DNA from: Erinaceus europaeus
Lineage: Eukaryota > Chordata > Mammalia > Eulipotyphla > Erinaceidae
Reading direction: 5' to 3'
DNA: 64,000 nucleotides
Assembly (NCBI RefSeq): GCF_950295315.1
Contig: NC_080166.1
Location: 101,048,999-101,112,998 of the forward strand
The notes below the pieces were generated by a model, which saw nothing but the letters and a program-made list of their open reading frames with translations, was not told the origin of the DNA and did no database searches. The translations under genes and the position numbers were made by a program. Position 1 is the first letter of the stretch. Each line of letters starts with the position of its first letter. Of this stretch, positions 23,137 through 35,046 are shown in pieces.

Positions 23137-23368
23137 GGGCCAGGCAGTGGCACACCTGGTTTAGCACATACATTACAGTGCACAACACCCAGGTTCAAGC
23201 CCCTGGTCTCCACCTGCCAGGAGAAATCTTCCTGAGTGGTAAAGTAGTGATACAGGTATCTCTCTGTATCCCTATCTTCCACTTCCCTCTCAGTTTCTCT
23301 CTGTATCTATCTAACATAAAATTAATTAGCAAAGTAAAATTAAAAATTAAAAAGAAAAGAAAATAGAA
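23137..23368 (+). mobile_element. SINE F1
   Basis: GGGGCCAGGCAGTGGCACAC start, GGTTCAAGCCCCTGG B box, pyrimidine tail and A-rich end. Confidence 0.9.
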
Positions 23369-23398
23369 CATATTTTAACAGTTGTACAATCCACTTTT

Positions 23399-23540
23399 AA
23401 TTTATGTATTTATTTAATTTTATTTTTTACCAAAGCACTGCTCAGCTCTTGCTTATAGTAGTACTACGGATTGAACCTGGAACCTTTTATGCTTTAAGCA
23501 TGAGAGTCTTTTTGCAGAACCATTATGCTATCTCCCCAGT
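23399..23540 (-). mobile_element. SINE F3, antisense
   Basis: CACTGCTCAGCTCTTGCTT module, GATTGAACCTGG and AGAACCATTATGCTATC. Imperfect duplication around 23384-23397 and 23541-23558 (AGTTGTACAATCCA and ATTTGTGCAATCCA). Confidence 0.85.
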
Positions 23541-23640
23541 CCACATTTGTGCAATCCAGACTTTAATATTTAGTTCTATGTTTCCTATTTCATCTAAAGT
23601 TCAGGCTTTAATATGTTTTATGCTTTATCGTTAGATCCTT

Positions 23641-23735
23641 TTGCTACATATTTCAACATATGAACTATTATTTTAAACATATGAACTATTATTTTTATTT
23701 ACATATTTCAACATATGAATTATTATTTTAAAACT
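23641..23735. repeat. Short tandem repeat, unit with CATATGAAYTATTATTTT
   Basis: Three imperfect units containing AACATATGAACTATTATTTT, two of them introduced by ACATATTTC. Local slippage is the likely origin. Confidence 0.85.
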
Positions 23736-23759
23736 GGAGGTTATTTTTAAAGGATGTTT

Positions 23760-23982
23760 CTGTATTTACTTATTTACATATTGCCACCAGAGTTAACACT
23801 CTACCATCCCCAACAAATTGTGTTCATTTTTGTAGAAAATAAAAGTTATGGAGAAAGAGAGGAGAGATACCTGCAACACCGCTCCAGCTCCCATGGTGGG
23901 GGGTGGGGGCCAGGAATTGAACCTGTGCCCTCACACATACTAACATATGTCCTCTAGTAAGGGAGCCCCCCACCTGGCCCCT
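23760..23982 (-). mobile_element. Diverged SINE, antisense
   Basis: Pyrimidine-rich body on the minus strand, GAATTGAACCTGTGCC (antisense B box) and a G-rich stretch. It ends at GCCCCTAGG, the reverse of a GGGGC start. Confidence 0.65.
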
Positions 23983-24833
23983 AGGATAATATTCTTAATA
24001 ATCACATTTGATATGTAAAAATACCACCACTGATGCTCTGAACATCTCAAGAATAATGAATTACAATAAAATTGCAGTTGTGTTCATTCAAACTTCCATT
24101 TCAAATCACATAAGTTCAAAGTTACACGGTTCATAAACATGAAATGAATTCTCTTTAAAGTAGTTATTACATGAACACTAAATCTGTTAAATCACTTTGC
24201 TAATTCTTCTCTATATAGTTAAGAATAATTGCTTCTATTTTGAATTACATGATCTTTGCAATTTTGATTTATCTTACTGATTACCCTTGACAGTCTTACA
24301 AATGAAATATGCAGCTTAAACTAAAACATTATTCTTTAGTTTACATTTTGCTACCTATAAGGCATTTGTCTCCTATTTTAATAAACTTCAGTACATCACA
24401 TTGTATATAGCTAAATAAAACAAGTAGAGTCAATAATAAATTTCAGTTAATATTTTAGATTTCACTTATTAATGTTTTATACTTCTATTTCAGTACAAAA
24501 TAAAATTATTCAATATTCTAGGATATGGTCACTTAATTTCTGGCAATGCATAAAGACCTTATAATGCAAATTATTTTTAAGTTGTTTATTATAAATGAGC
24601 ATTCATTAGTTTCAAATATATATAATCCCTTTATAGGGTTTTAGAAAAGCTATTTTATTAAAAAGATATATGATATAAGATATCCCATTATGCCCAGGAC
24701 AAGTAGCCAACTATTATTATTATAATATTGCTTAATCTAAAATGTTTGAGCAATAAACTTGAATATTCTTTCAACTTACTGATCAACATTTGCAAAATTT
24801 TAAAGGATAAAAATTTTGTAAGACTTGAGAACT
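23983..24833. other. Unassigned AT-rich sequence
   Basis: Nothing recognised. Confidence 0.45.
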
Positions 24834-25062
24834 GGGCTGGTGTGCATCCAGTAAAGGAAACATGATAGTGAGAAAGGGCTCTAAGGGCCCAAATTCAAGT
24901 CCATGGTCCCCACTACAGGGGAAAATTTCATAAGCAGTGAAACAATAATTCAGATGTCTCTCTCTTTTTCTCTCTCCCCCTTTCTCTCTCTCTCTCCCTT
25001 TTCCTCTCCCTTGTTCCTCATAATTTTTCTCTGTCTCTATCTAAAATAAAGAGAAACATTTT
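24834..25062 (+). mobile_element. Diverged SINE F1
   Basis: AAGGGCCCAAATTCAAGTCC over the B box, CATAAGCAGTGAAACAAT in the body, then a long CT-rich tail. Confidence 0.75.
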
Positions 25063-25077
25063 TTTTCTTTTAAAACA

Positions 25078-25258
25078 TGGGACTAAAGATATGATTTACC
25101 AAATAGGTCATGGGTCTTGCCATGTGAATAGCCCAGGTTCAAATTTTCAAATTCCAGCACCAGAGAGAGGTGTTATAGCACTAGAGGAAACTCAGTGCTG
25201 TAGCATCTCCCTAACTCTTTCTTCTTTCTCTCTGTCTCTGTCTGAATGCAAAAGTATC
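25078..25258 (+). mobile_element. SINE F4
   Basis: ACTAAAGATATGATTTACC over the A box, GCCCAGGTTCAAATTTTC over the B box, then a TCTCTGTCTC tail. Confidence 0.6.
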
Positions 25259-25394
25259 CCTAAGCAGAGGAGTCATGCAATTGTGATAATCAAGTATAGT
25301 ATCAGGAAAAATATCCATATACTTTTGTGATAAGATCTCTCAACAGATGGGTAAGGAAACAGCATACTTCAATTTAATAAAGGGTATATATGAG

Positions 25395-25690
25395 GGGCCT
25401 GGGTGGTGGCACACCTGGTTAGGCATACACAGTACTAAGCATAAGGACCTGCACAAAGATCCAAGTTTGAACTCCTGGCTTCCCACTTGCAGCAGGAATG
25501 CTTCACATGTGGTGAAGCAGGTCTGTAGGTGTCTCTTTCTCTCTTCCTCAGTAATCCCCTTCCTCTTTCAATTTGTCTCTGTCCTATCCCAATAAAATGG
25601 AAAAGATAGCCAACAGAATCAGTGGGTTCATAATGCAACCACTGAGCCCCAGAGATAACCCTGGAGCCAAATAAATAAAATAAATAATAA
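25395..25690 (+). mobile_element. SINE F1/F2x with 3' module
   Basis: GGGCCTGGGTGGTGGCACAC start, GTGGTGAAGCAGGTCTG in the body, then the 3' module (AATCAGTGGGTTCATAATGC and GATAACCCTGGAGCC) and an (AAAT)n tail. Confidence 0.9.
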
Positions 25691-25799
25691 AGGCTATAAT
25701 TGACACTTGATGCTAAAATGATGGTGGCCAATTAAAAGCTGAAAGTTCAAAATCAGCATTATGAATGAAAACCAAAAAGTCCTTCCACACTACCTCCAT

Positions 25800-26715
25800 T
25801 CAGCACACTAGCAGAGTTCTAATCAAAATATATTGGGCAAGAAAAATACATAAATGTCATCCAAATTAGACAGAAATATATATATTCCCCAACAACATAT
25901 AAAAAAACAAGCAATAAAAAAGCCTTAAGTAATCCATCATCAAAATGCAAAAAAAAAAAAAAAAAGCAAATGTAGTAAATTTGCAGGATACAAAACCTAC
26001 ATACATGATAGTTCACCTGGGAGTGTGTCTGCTTTTTATGTGTATGAGCAGAGTTCCAGTCTGGGTTATTCCACACAAAAGGAAACCCTCTTGCTATAAG
26101 ATGGCATCTTTCCCTAACTCCATCTCCCTGTCTCTGTCTCTATGTTTCTTGAAAAAAAAATCATCTTCAAGTGCTGAAGTACTAGTGTTGAAAAAAACTA
26201 TACTATAAAAATTTCGTAATCAAAATGGTATGGTACTTGCCTAAAGCACACAAACAGAGTAAAAGCAGAGGGTATTGAATTAAATCTGCGAGTATTGAGC
26301 CATGCAATATTTGACAAGGGAACCAAGAAATCTCATCGGAAAACCCATATTCTTTTCAATAAACTGTATTGAGAAAACTGGGTATCCACATACAGAAAAT
26401 ATTAGATCCTTGTTGTACCACCCAAAAATGTAATTCAATATAGGTTGAAGAGCTAAACATCATACTTAAAACATTAAAACTGTAAGAAAATATGGCTGGA
26501 CAAATTTTCTTAACATGGTGGAAATAATTGTTTTATTTTTTAATATGACACCAAATGTACAAATAGGAGCAAGAATGAATAAGCATAGCTAAATTTAACT
26601 GAAATGTATCTGCACAAAAAGAAATATGAGCAGAACTAAGAGAACCTATGAAATGAAAGAAACTCAGTATAAATTATATATCAGATAAAGGACTAATTTC
26701 ATATTTATACATACA
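25800..26715 (+). mobile_element. Old L1 ORF2 fragment, interrupted by a SINE
   Basis: Degraded ORF2-like DNA. Recognisable pieces include the RT region before TTTGCAGGATACAAAACC (25980-26000) and, after the interruption, ATTTGACAAGGGAACCAAG and AATAAACTGTATTGAG. No open frame remains. The interruption at about 26002-26160 is an F4 SINE. Confidence 0.75.
26002..26160 (+). mobile_element. SINE F4 inside the old L1
   Basis: GATAGTTCACCTGGGAGTG over the A box, GTCTGGGTTATTCCAC near the B box, then CTCCATCTCCCTGTCTCTG and an A-tail. It separates collinear halves of an L1 ORF2 relic. Confidence 0.6.
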
Positions 26716-28008
26716 TATATACATATACATATCCTTTTATTAGTTATATTAGATATGAGTTGAATAGTAATATAAATTTAATCACAGATTAAAGTGTACT
26801 TTGAATATCTTTGCTGTACTCTAGGGTACAAATCAAATATATTAAAAATGTATGAACAAAAGTTTAAACAACTTTTTTATTTTAGGCTATATCAAATATT
26901 CATATGATGAATAATATTTACTAAAGTATATGACTATTAAAGTATAACAGCAGAAAATTTAATCCAAATGTGTTCCGAAGACCAATCTTTAGAGAATACA
27001 GATGTAGAATATGAGTTTGTATGTTAATTTTTTAAAAATTAACTTCTGTGAAGAGTCAGTAAAGAACTTAGCCTTAAAATTAATTTACTAAGTAAATAAA
27101 ATATAAGAAAACAGTCATAACAAAACATCCTCCATATTGCTCATTAACATTCAAAAATTTTGTTTCCTTAAGGGAAAATGGAAACAAAATCTTTTACACA
27201 AGAACAAATTGTGACTCTGATTGAGGGAACAGTAGAATAAATCTCTCTAGGCTCTCAAGCATTTCGTTAGTCTGACCAGATTGTATTTTAAGTCATAGAT
27301 ACTAATACTGAGTCAAACCTTCTTCTCTGAGTAGAGAGTGGCTAACGTAATACAGTGATGCCAGTCTTTAATAACTTAATTTTAGTTATTTTTTTCTTAG
27401 GCAGAATTTGTGTTTAGTTGAAATTTTCTTCACTGAAATTACTTCTACTTCTGTTAGTTTCAGGTTACTGAAAAAAAAAAAAAAGAAAGAAATTTCTACT
27501 ACTGCAACACAGTATCCCTTAGGGCTTGGGATAGTTTTTAGGAATGCCATAACTAGCAAAACCTACTCAAGAACCTTACGTAAAACAATGTAATATTTGC
27601 ATATAGTAAAGCAATCTTCCCATATACTTGAAATCTTCACATGTAGTCAATACAAGTGTTATTTAATAGTTATTAGATGATATTTTTTAGATAATTATGA
27701 CAAAGAAAAATGAAACCCTATGTGCATGTTCCATCTAGCATATTCACTATCATATTCTTATTGGCATGCTATATATTGTTTATTTGTGGACTGGTAATAT
27801 TTTTAAATCAGTCATGGGTAGGTGAAATTTTACAGATTAGAAATTCTTTGAGGAAAAATTAATCTTTCCAAGTTATTGTAAGCACAGATGGTGACAGTAA
27901 CCTTTAAAGTTATTACCTCTGCAAAATTATATGCCAGTAATAAAATAACAAGATAAACTGTATGAATTTATGGAACACACACATACAAACACACACACTT
28001 AACCAATA
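26716..28008. other. Unassigned AT-rich sequence
   Basis: Includes a short (TACATA)n patch before 26735 and an A-run near 27470. No gene recognised. Confidence 0.45.
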
Positions 28009-28259
28009 GATAAGAAAATTTCTTTTTTTTTTAATTTATTGGGAAATTATTGTTTTACATTTGTCAGTAAATACAATAGTTTGTACATGCATAACATATC
28101 CCAGTTTTCCATATAACAATACAACCCACACTAGGTCCTCTGTCATCCATTTTGGACCTGTATCCCTCCCAACCCACCCACCCTAGAGTCTTTACCTTTG
28201 GTTCAATAGGTCAACTCCAGTTCAGGTTCTACTTGTGTTTTCTCTTCTGATCTTGTTTT

Positions 28260-29137
28260 TCAACTTCTGCCTGAGAGTGAGATTATCCCATATTCATCCT
28301 TCTGTTTCTGACTTATTTCATTTAACATAATTTTTTCAAGCTCCATCCAAGATCTGCTGAAAACGGTGAAGTCACCATTTTTAATAGCTGAGTAGTATTT
28401 CATTGTGTATATAGACCACAACTTGCTCAGCCACGCAACTGATGTTGGACACTTGGGTTGCTTCCAGATTTTGTCTATTACAAATTGTGCTGCTAAGAAC
28501 ATATGTGTACACAGATATTTTTGGATGGGTATGTTGGATTCCTTAGGATATATCCCCAGGAGACGAATTGCAGAATCACAGGGTAGGTCCATTTCTAGCC
28601 TTCTGATAGTTCTCCAGACTGTTCTCCACAGAAGTTGAACCAATTTACATTCCCACTAGGAGTGCAGGATGGTTCCTTTGATGCCACAACCTCTTTAGCA
28701 TTTACTGCTGTTACCTTTTCTGATGTATGACATTCTCACAGGAGTGAAGTGGCATCTCATTGTTGTCTTTATTTGCATTTCTCTGACAATCAAAGACTTG
28801 GAGCATTTTTTTCATGTGTTTCTCGACCTTCTGGATCTCTTCTGTCGTGAATGTTCTATCCATGTCCTCTCCACATTTTGGGGTGAGGTTATTTGTTTTC
28901 TTGTTGAGTTTGGCAAGCTCTTTATATATTCTGGTTATTAGCCTCTTGTCTGGTGGATGACATGTAATGATCTTGTCCCATTCTGTGAGAGGTCTCTTAG
29001 TTTGGGTAGTGGTTTCTTTTGCTGTGCAGAAGCTTTTTAATTTTATGTAGTCCAATAGTTTTATGTTTGCCTTAGTCTTCTTTGTAATTGGATTTGTTTC
29101 ATTGAAGATGTCTTTAAAATTTATGTAGGCTTCTTAG
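28260..29137 (-). pseudogene. L1 ORF2 C-terminal fragment
   Basis: Two pieces in different frames: 29055-28711 (KLKSFCTAKETTTQTKRPL onward) and 28643-28260, which ends in SLSGRS and TGA. The break lies in the GCG/CWW region, where canonical L1 reads RGCG...HCWWECK. No catalytic domain is present. Two short opposing open frames here are shadows. Confidence 0.9.
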
Positions 29138-29821
29138 ATTAATCCCTCACTCCTGAACAAGAGATAAAGCAGGGTGGGGGAGAGATAATCCAGTGGTTAT
29201 GCAAAGAGACTCTCACACCCCAAGCATCCAAAGCTCCAGGCTCAATTCAGCTTCTCTGCCAAGCCAGGCAGCACTTCTGGGCCCTGTGAGTTTCTAAACA
29301 AGTCCCATTTATAGTCTGTAGGTTCTGAGGCAACTATTCACTATGTTCTCATCAGGAGAATAACATGGAAAGGTTCCCACCACACAGCCCCACCACTTGG
29401 CCACCAAGGTGTAGACCTTTTCCTGAGTTTCCCCTTGTGTCAGCACAGGGCCTCCCCCCTTCTGCTCCAACCTCTGATGGCAGTAGCAATGGAGACTGAC
29501 AGTTGATTTTGGTGAGTCTTAAGGAAGTCTTCTCCTCCTTTCAGCAGTTTTTTTGTTGGTAAAACAGACTGGAGGTGGTAGCTCAATTTATAAACTGCTG
29601 TACTGTTACCAACCACTTAATCTCTCTCTCCACTTAATCTCTCTCTAGGCTCCTTTCTGTCCATGAGCCACACATATTTGCACTCATTGGTGATTTGGTG
29701 GGTTCCTGAAGTCATTCTAGTCCTGCCTTGTTGCACTCCCAGATGATCTCCTTTGGTATTCCTAGTTGACCCAGGACAGGAAAAGAGAGAAACACAGCAG
29801 CTGCTGCTCTGTAGCCCCATT
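29138..29821 (-). promoter_or_regulatory. L1 5' UTR (internal promoter region)
   Basis: Collinear with 50859-51400 of the full-length L1: GGGGCTACAGAGCAGCAG, TCAACTAGGAATACCAAAG and GTGGCTCATGGACAGA. L1 5' UTRs carry the internal RNA polymerase II promoter; that role is known for the family and inferred here. A segment near its 3' side, AGAGTCTCTTTGCATAACCA, resembles an F3 SINE in reverse, so this UTR may itself have absorbed SINE sequence. Confidence 0.7.
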
Positions 29822-29837
29822 GATAAGAAACTTTCTT

Positions 29838-30636
29838 AATAAAATGTAAGTAATCCTTTGGTTCCTGAGACATGTTCAGGAGGATTTTAACCTGAAGTTC
29901 ATTTTTATTTTAATCCTATCAGCAAGGTATTAATTTTATTTTTCATTTTGTTGACTCTTTTAAAGTTGTTGTAAAACCTGGCATAGATAGAACTGCTTTC
30001 ATCTTGATAGTAATAAAGTCAAACTGGATTAGTAGTTTATATCCCCCAATACTATGAGTTCACTGGTATGGAGAGAGGAGTTTATTTCATGCAAGAATGC
30101 CCCTTGTAAAGTAGTGCAATTATTAATATTCTTACATAAAGCTTCTGGAATATTTTTTACAAGTATTCCATGTTACAAGAAGAGAAAACCCTTCTAAAGT
30201 TGCAGTGGAAAAGCATTTTTGTTATAGAACCACACTTGATAGCATTTTTCCCCCACGGAAGTGCTGCATTCTTTAAAGAAATAAGTTTCAAACTGGATCT
30301 TTAATATTTGATCAAGGGAAGTTTCTTGAAAATGAGCAAAGCAATATATCCACAACATGGAAATTGACAGAATTTGCTGCAAATTATAAATTCAATTATT
30401 TGAGGTGTGATTTTACAAAACTTGTATTTCCCACTATAACTTTGATAAATTCACATTACTAAGGAATCATCTGATGAAATTGCTTATACTTTCAGATTTC
30501 ATAACATGATGTGTCAATGTTTAGAGCGTCTATAATTCAATGAACAAGTATATTACAATTGATTAATTCTTGAAGATGCAAAGGCATGTCTGGATACTGA
30601 ATTTCTTTTATTTATTTATTTATTTATGATGTACAA
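29838..30636. other. Unassigned sequence
   Basis: No gene or repeat recognised apart from a short (ATTT)n run near 30608-30626. Confidence 0.45.
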
Positions 30637-30648
30637 GACTAATATTAT

Positions 30649-30855
30649 GGGGCCAGGTAGTGGTGCACCTGCTTGAGAGCACATGTTACAATGTGCAAGG
30701 ACCTCAGTTCAAGCCCCCAGCCCCCACCTGCAGGGGGAAAGCTTCACAAGTGGTGAAGCAGTGCTGCAGGTGTCTCTCTGTCACCCTCTCTATCCCTGTT
30801 GATTTCTGAATGTTTCTATCAAATCAATAAAGATAATAAAAATATTTTTAAAAAG
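30649..30855 (+). mobile_element. SINE F1
   Basis: GGGCCAGGTAGTGGTGCACC start, AGTTCAAGCCCCCAG B box, AAAGCTTCACAAGTGGTGAA, pyrimidine tail and A-rich end. Duplication GACTAATATTAT at 30637-30648 and 30856-30867. Confidence 0.94.
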
Positions 30856-30969
30856 GACTAATATTATTTTCAGACTAAGTGGGGTATAGCTTCATACCAT
30901 TCCTGTGACTCCACCCCTAGGGATCATTATCATAGTTATTCCAAGATAATGAGTTTAAATAAGACCTTG

Positions 30970-31128
30970 GAGGGGCTAGGTGGTACTACACCCACTTAAA
31001 TGCACATATTATCAAGTGCAGTGATCCATGTTTGAGCCCCATTTACCACCTGCAGGGTGTTCACTTCACTAGTGGTGAAGCAATGGTGCAGATGTCTTTC
31101 TCTCCTATCAAATAAAACAAAATTAAAC
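30970..31128 (+). mobile_element. SINE F1, shortened
   Basis: GGGGCTAGGTGGTACTACAC start, ATGTTTGAGCCCC and CACTAGTGGTGAAGCAATGG; the pyrimidine tail is abbreviated. Confidence 0.85.
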
Positions 31129-31346
31129 CAAGATATTGGATATATAGTCAGAAAAAAAACACTGCCTTCAAAATTAAAGAGGACAAATAATAAGGTTGAA
31201 ATGTAATGAGCTAAAATATAACAAAATAGAACAAATTAAGAAATGAGAAATGGAAACATTTTTCTTATGAATAACATGTTATAGAACAACTTGATAAATT
31301 GTGATAAAATTAAATAAATGCTATAAATGCTAAGTATATAAATTTT

Positions 31347-31538
31347 CTTTTTTTATTTTACTATCTTTGTTTATTAGATAAAAACCAGCCAGAAATCAAG
31401 AGGAATGGGGAGCTAGAGAGGAAGAGAGACTGACAGACAACCTGCAGCCTTGCTTCACAACTTGTGAAGCTTTCCTCCTGTCTGTAGGTGGGGACTGGGT
31501 ACTTGAACCTGGGGCTATGTGCCACTACACAGCCCCAA
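31347..31538 (-). mobile_element. SINE F1, antisense
   Basis: GCTTCACAACTTGTGAAGC in the body and ACTTGAACCTGGGG (antisense B box). Flanks TATATAAATTTTCT and ATATTAATTTTCT suggest an imperfect duplication. Confidence 0.87.
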
Positions 31539-31544
31539 TATATT

Positions 31545-31975
31545 AATTTTCTACAGTTCCAAGGCAAAATAAAAAATTCAGGAGCTAACGATAATACAGA
31601 TTTTGTTTTATCTTAACATTTCTTTGGGATAAGTATCACTGTATTAAAAATAGGGTGTCAATCAAGGGTTGAGTATCTTTCTGGAAGTCTAGGCACTGTC
31701 TACTTACCATTCATCTACTTACTCAGACTGTTGCAATTATTTAGTTATCTGTGACTACTGAAAGAAGTTAAATCCTTTATGGTCATGTAAGGCTCACTTC
31801 CTGTTTTTAGAAGTCACCACAGTCCTTGATATACCATCTCCTTCCCAGTTCTATAGTCTCAAAACCAGTAAGGATAAATTGCGTGCTTTATACCTAAACT
31901 CTCTAGCTCCTCATTCACTGTTTCAGTCCTCTCTCCTTAACCCACCTGGGAAAAAAAAAAATGACTAATGTCTCT
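31545..31975. other. Unassigned sequence
   Basis: Nothing recognised. Confidence 0.4.
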
Positions 31976-31986
31976 GTCTCTTAATT

Positions 31987-31988
<2 letters not shown>

Positions 31989-32017
<29 letters not shown>

Positions 32018-32483
32018 TTATTTAAGAAAGGATTAATTAACAAAACCATAGGGTAGGAGAGGTACAACTCCACACAATTCCCACCACCCAATCTCCATAT
32101 CCCATCCCCTCCTGTGATAGCCTTCCCATTCTCTATCCCTCTGGGAGCATGGACCCAGGGTCATTGTGGGTTGCAGAAGGTGGAAGGTCTGGCTTCTGTA
32201 ATTGCTTCCCCGCTGAACATGGGAGCTGACTGCTTGGTCCATACTCCCAATCTGCCTCTGGTCGTTCCAACTCCCAGTAGGGTGGGTCTCTGGGGAAGCT
32301 GAGCTCCAGGACACATTGGTGGGGTTTTCAGTCCAGGGAAGCCTGGCTGGCATCCTGATGGCATCTGGAACCTGGTGGCTGAAAAGAGAGTTGACATACA
32401 AAGCCAGACAAATTGTTGAGCAATCAGGGACCCAAAGGTTGGAATAGTGGAGAGGAAGTGTTGGGGGTGGGTACTCACTGCAA
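31989..32483 (-). mobile_element. L1 3' UTR fragment, type A, antisense
   Basis: Minus-strand tail beginning with (ATTT)n and TTTAAGAAAGGATTAATTAAC. It is collinear with 4280-4740 in reverse. Duplication CTCTTAATTTTA flanks it (31977-31988 and 32485-32496). Confidence 0.9.
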
Positions 32484-32496
32484 ACTCTTAATTTTA

Positions 32497-33680
32497 ATAA
32501 CGCCAATAAAACCCATCTTTCCAGGTAAAGAAACACATTTACAAGTCTATATTAGTGCAAAAATATCTTTGGGGAAGCCAGTATTCAACTGCACTTGCAT
32601 AATCATTAAAGCATCAATAAACATAATGTAATAAAGCAAAAGGTATAGGCATGATTATGAATGAAACTGTAAGGTAACTGAAGCAAAAATATATCAGTAG
32701 GGGGACTGAATAAACATCTAAACATAGTAGGTGACATCGCCATCCTCATCTCATCAGTTATTGATACAAGTAGATAGGAATTTAGTAAGACATAGAAGAC
32801 ATAAATAGTACTATAATCTGAATAGTCACATTTGAAACTAAAGACCACAACACAACAGTAACATAATTTTCAAGCACACTTTATAAGCTTTGGGTACTCT
32901 AGTTAAAACATATGATGCATCATAAAAATAATAACGCACTAAAATTTTTGAAATTGGAGTGAGGGTGTCCAATGATCACATGGGAACTGCATCAGCATCT
33001 TGAATCATGTGGAAATTAGGAAATTCTCAAACAATTGAAAATTATATACCAAGCTTCTCACTAACCTGTAAACCGAGATAAAATGTAAAAGCAATTAGAA
33101 AAAAATGTTGATAGAGGCTGTGTTGGGCTGAAACCTGCATATCACACATTGCAAAGCAGCGTACCATCCAAGTGCACTATTACACAAGCCCTAGAAAAAT
33201 GTTTTAAACAGATAAAAGTAAAGCCTGCTGAAATCAGTGAATGTAGTCAAAGAAACCAATAAAGATAAGTCGGAGACTTTTTACCCTGTATCTAACTCCT
33301 AATTCACTGTTTCAGTGTTTGTAGGCTCAAATACACGTGTAGAAATACAGGGTGGAATTTATATTATCCATGGCAGCATATACGACGACTACATTGAAGA
33401 ATGGAGAAGGAGCTAAAAGGGGGTTGGCAACCCAGGGTACCATGGTGGAGGAAGAATTCACCTGGTGGTAGGTGTGGTATGCAAACACCTATTAAAGGAA
33501 AAAAGAATTTACGTATATGTGACCTCAGTTGCCCTGTAGTTATATTATTTTCCCAAATAAAGTGATTTTTTAAAGGAAGAAAGGCATAAAACAAATGACA
33601 AACTGTCCCTTAAGAAACTGTTAGTAAAAGAATGAGTTTTGTATATTAAATTAAATTCAGTAGAAGGAAGGCAGTAATAA
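32497..33680. other. Unassigned sequence
   Basis: A patch near 33120-33195 (GCAAAGCAGCGTACCATCC) may be a decayed SINE in reverse. Otherwise nothing is recognised. Confidence 0.4.
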
Positions 33681-33684
33681 TGAT

Positions 33685-34060
33685 AGAGACAGAAATTAAT
33701 GAACTAGAAAGCAGACAAATTAAAAGAAGAAAATAAACCCCACAAACACTGGAACATTAGTTTTTGTATAGAACAATTAAATTGACAAACTTTTAGCTAG
33801 ACTGATCAAAGAAGAAGCAAAAAAAAAAAAAAAAAAACAATTTACCAAAACTGACAACAGGAAAATTAGAAAATCAGTGTAGCCCTATATTGACTGAAGA
33901 CACTGAAGTAGCCATTAAAAACAACTTCTCAAAGAAAACTCTGTCACTGTTGTACTACCAGTGAATTCTAGCAAGCATCTCATATATACTGCTATATAGA
34001 CATTTTCAGAAAAAAATAAGACTACTTTAAACTTAATTTTGACAAATATAATCCTGAAAT
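33685..34060 (+). mobile_element. Old L1 ORF2 fragment
   Basis: GAAATTAATGAACTAGAAAG, AAATTGACAAACTTTTAGC and AGCTAGACTGATCAAAG are typical of the region between the L1 endonuclease and RT. Frames are lost. Confidence 0.7.
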
Positions 34061-34097
34061 AAAATAATATAAAATGAATACTTGTTAAAATTTTGAA

Positions 34098-34350
34098 TCC
34101 CCGGCTCCCCACCTGTAGGAGGGTTGATTCAAAATTAGTGGAGCAGGTCTGTAGATGTCTTTCTCTCCCCCTCTCTGTGTTCCCCTCCTTTCTCTATTTC
34201 TCTGTGTCCTGTCCAAAAATAACAACCGCAATAACAATAACAACAAAGGAAACAAAATGGGGGTAAAAAAAGGCCTCCAGGATCCAAGAGCAATGGATTA
34301 GTAGTGCAGTCAGGCACCAAGCCCCAGCAATAACTTTAGAGGCCCAGTAA
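34098..34350 (+). mobile_element. SINE F2x, 5'-truncated
   Basis: It starts at the B box (TTGAATCCCCGGCTCCCC), then an AGTGGAGCAGGTCTGTAG body, a CAATAACAATAACAAC tail, and the 3' module with AGCAATGGATTAG and AGCAATAACTTTAGAGGC. Confidence 0.85.
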
Positions 34351-34856
34351 TTAATTAATTGTATAATGCTACTTTCTAAGACTGAACCCTGAGAAGAAAA
34401 GACTGCTTTTTAAAAATTTGAAAGTCAGTCAGCATGACTTATCACTTAGTAAAATGTCACAGTCTCCTGTGACATTATGCTGGTTTACTAAAGGTTGGAA
34501 GCAAGTTCTTTATGTGCAATGTATGTTGCTTTTTCTCCTTTCCCCCTTACACAGGTAAAAGTATCCAGAAAAGGAAAGAGTAAATAACATCTTTAAATTT
34601 TTACGCTAACATGGTTGCTTTTGGTTCTAAAACTTTGACTTTATTGGCTTAGAGTTTTAGTTTACTTGACTGCCTGCTCAAGGAGTAACAATAATAGTTC
34701 CTTACAACAAAAATGATATTATTGTTTGCCATTTTGGGACAATTCATACTCCTGAAATTGAAAATGAAGATATTAGTCTGGGTGAGTTATTTTACTGCAT
34801 AAAGTCATGGATAATTTATTAATGATGAAAATCCAAGTTAAATGTGTATTGGTATA
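34351..34856. other. Unassigned sequence
   Basis: Nothing recognised. Confidence 0.4.
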
Positions 34857-35046
34857 AATTTATTTATCTATTTATTGAATAGAGAAAGAGAGACAATGAG
34901 AGGGAAATGGAAGACTGAGAGAGAGATACCTGTAGCACTGTTTCCCCACTGTTGAGGCTTTCCTAATACAGGTGAAGACCAGGGGCTTGAACCCAGGTCC
35001 TTGTGCACTGTAATGTGTGCACTCACCCAGGTGTGCCACCACCCCA
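34857..35046 (-). mobile_element. SINE F1, antisense
   Basis: GGGGCTTGAACCCAGGTCC (antisense B box), TGCACTCACCCAGGTGTGCC (antisense A-box side) and a purine-rich tail on this strand. Confidence 0.9.

Larger units (their letters stand above)
28025..29821 (-). mobile_element. L1 with internal deletion: 5' UTR joined to ORF2 end
   Basis: Minus strand. It starts at the L1 5' terminus (29821, the same GGGGCTACAGAGCAGCAG start as the full-length copy at 50859), carries about 680 bp of 5' UTR, then jumps near 29137 into the last quarter of ORF2 and continues to a type B 3' UTR and poly(A). Duplication GATAAGAAAATTTCTT at 28009-28024 and GATAAGAAACTTTCTT at 29822-29837 (one mismatch) brackets the whole. 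ORF1, endonuclease and RT are absent, so it cannot move by itself. Confidence 0.9.

Noticed and set aside
29138..29147. A spliced L1 transcript as origin of the 5' UTR-ORF2 fusion
   Set aside because: The full-length copy lacks GT after the last shared 5' UTR base, so a canonical donor is not seen; kept only as a minor alternative.
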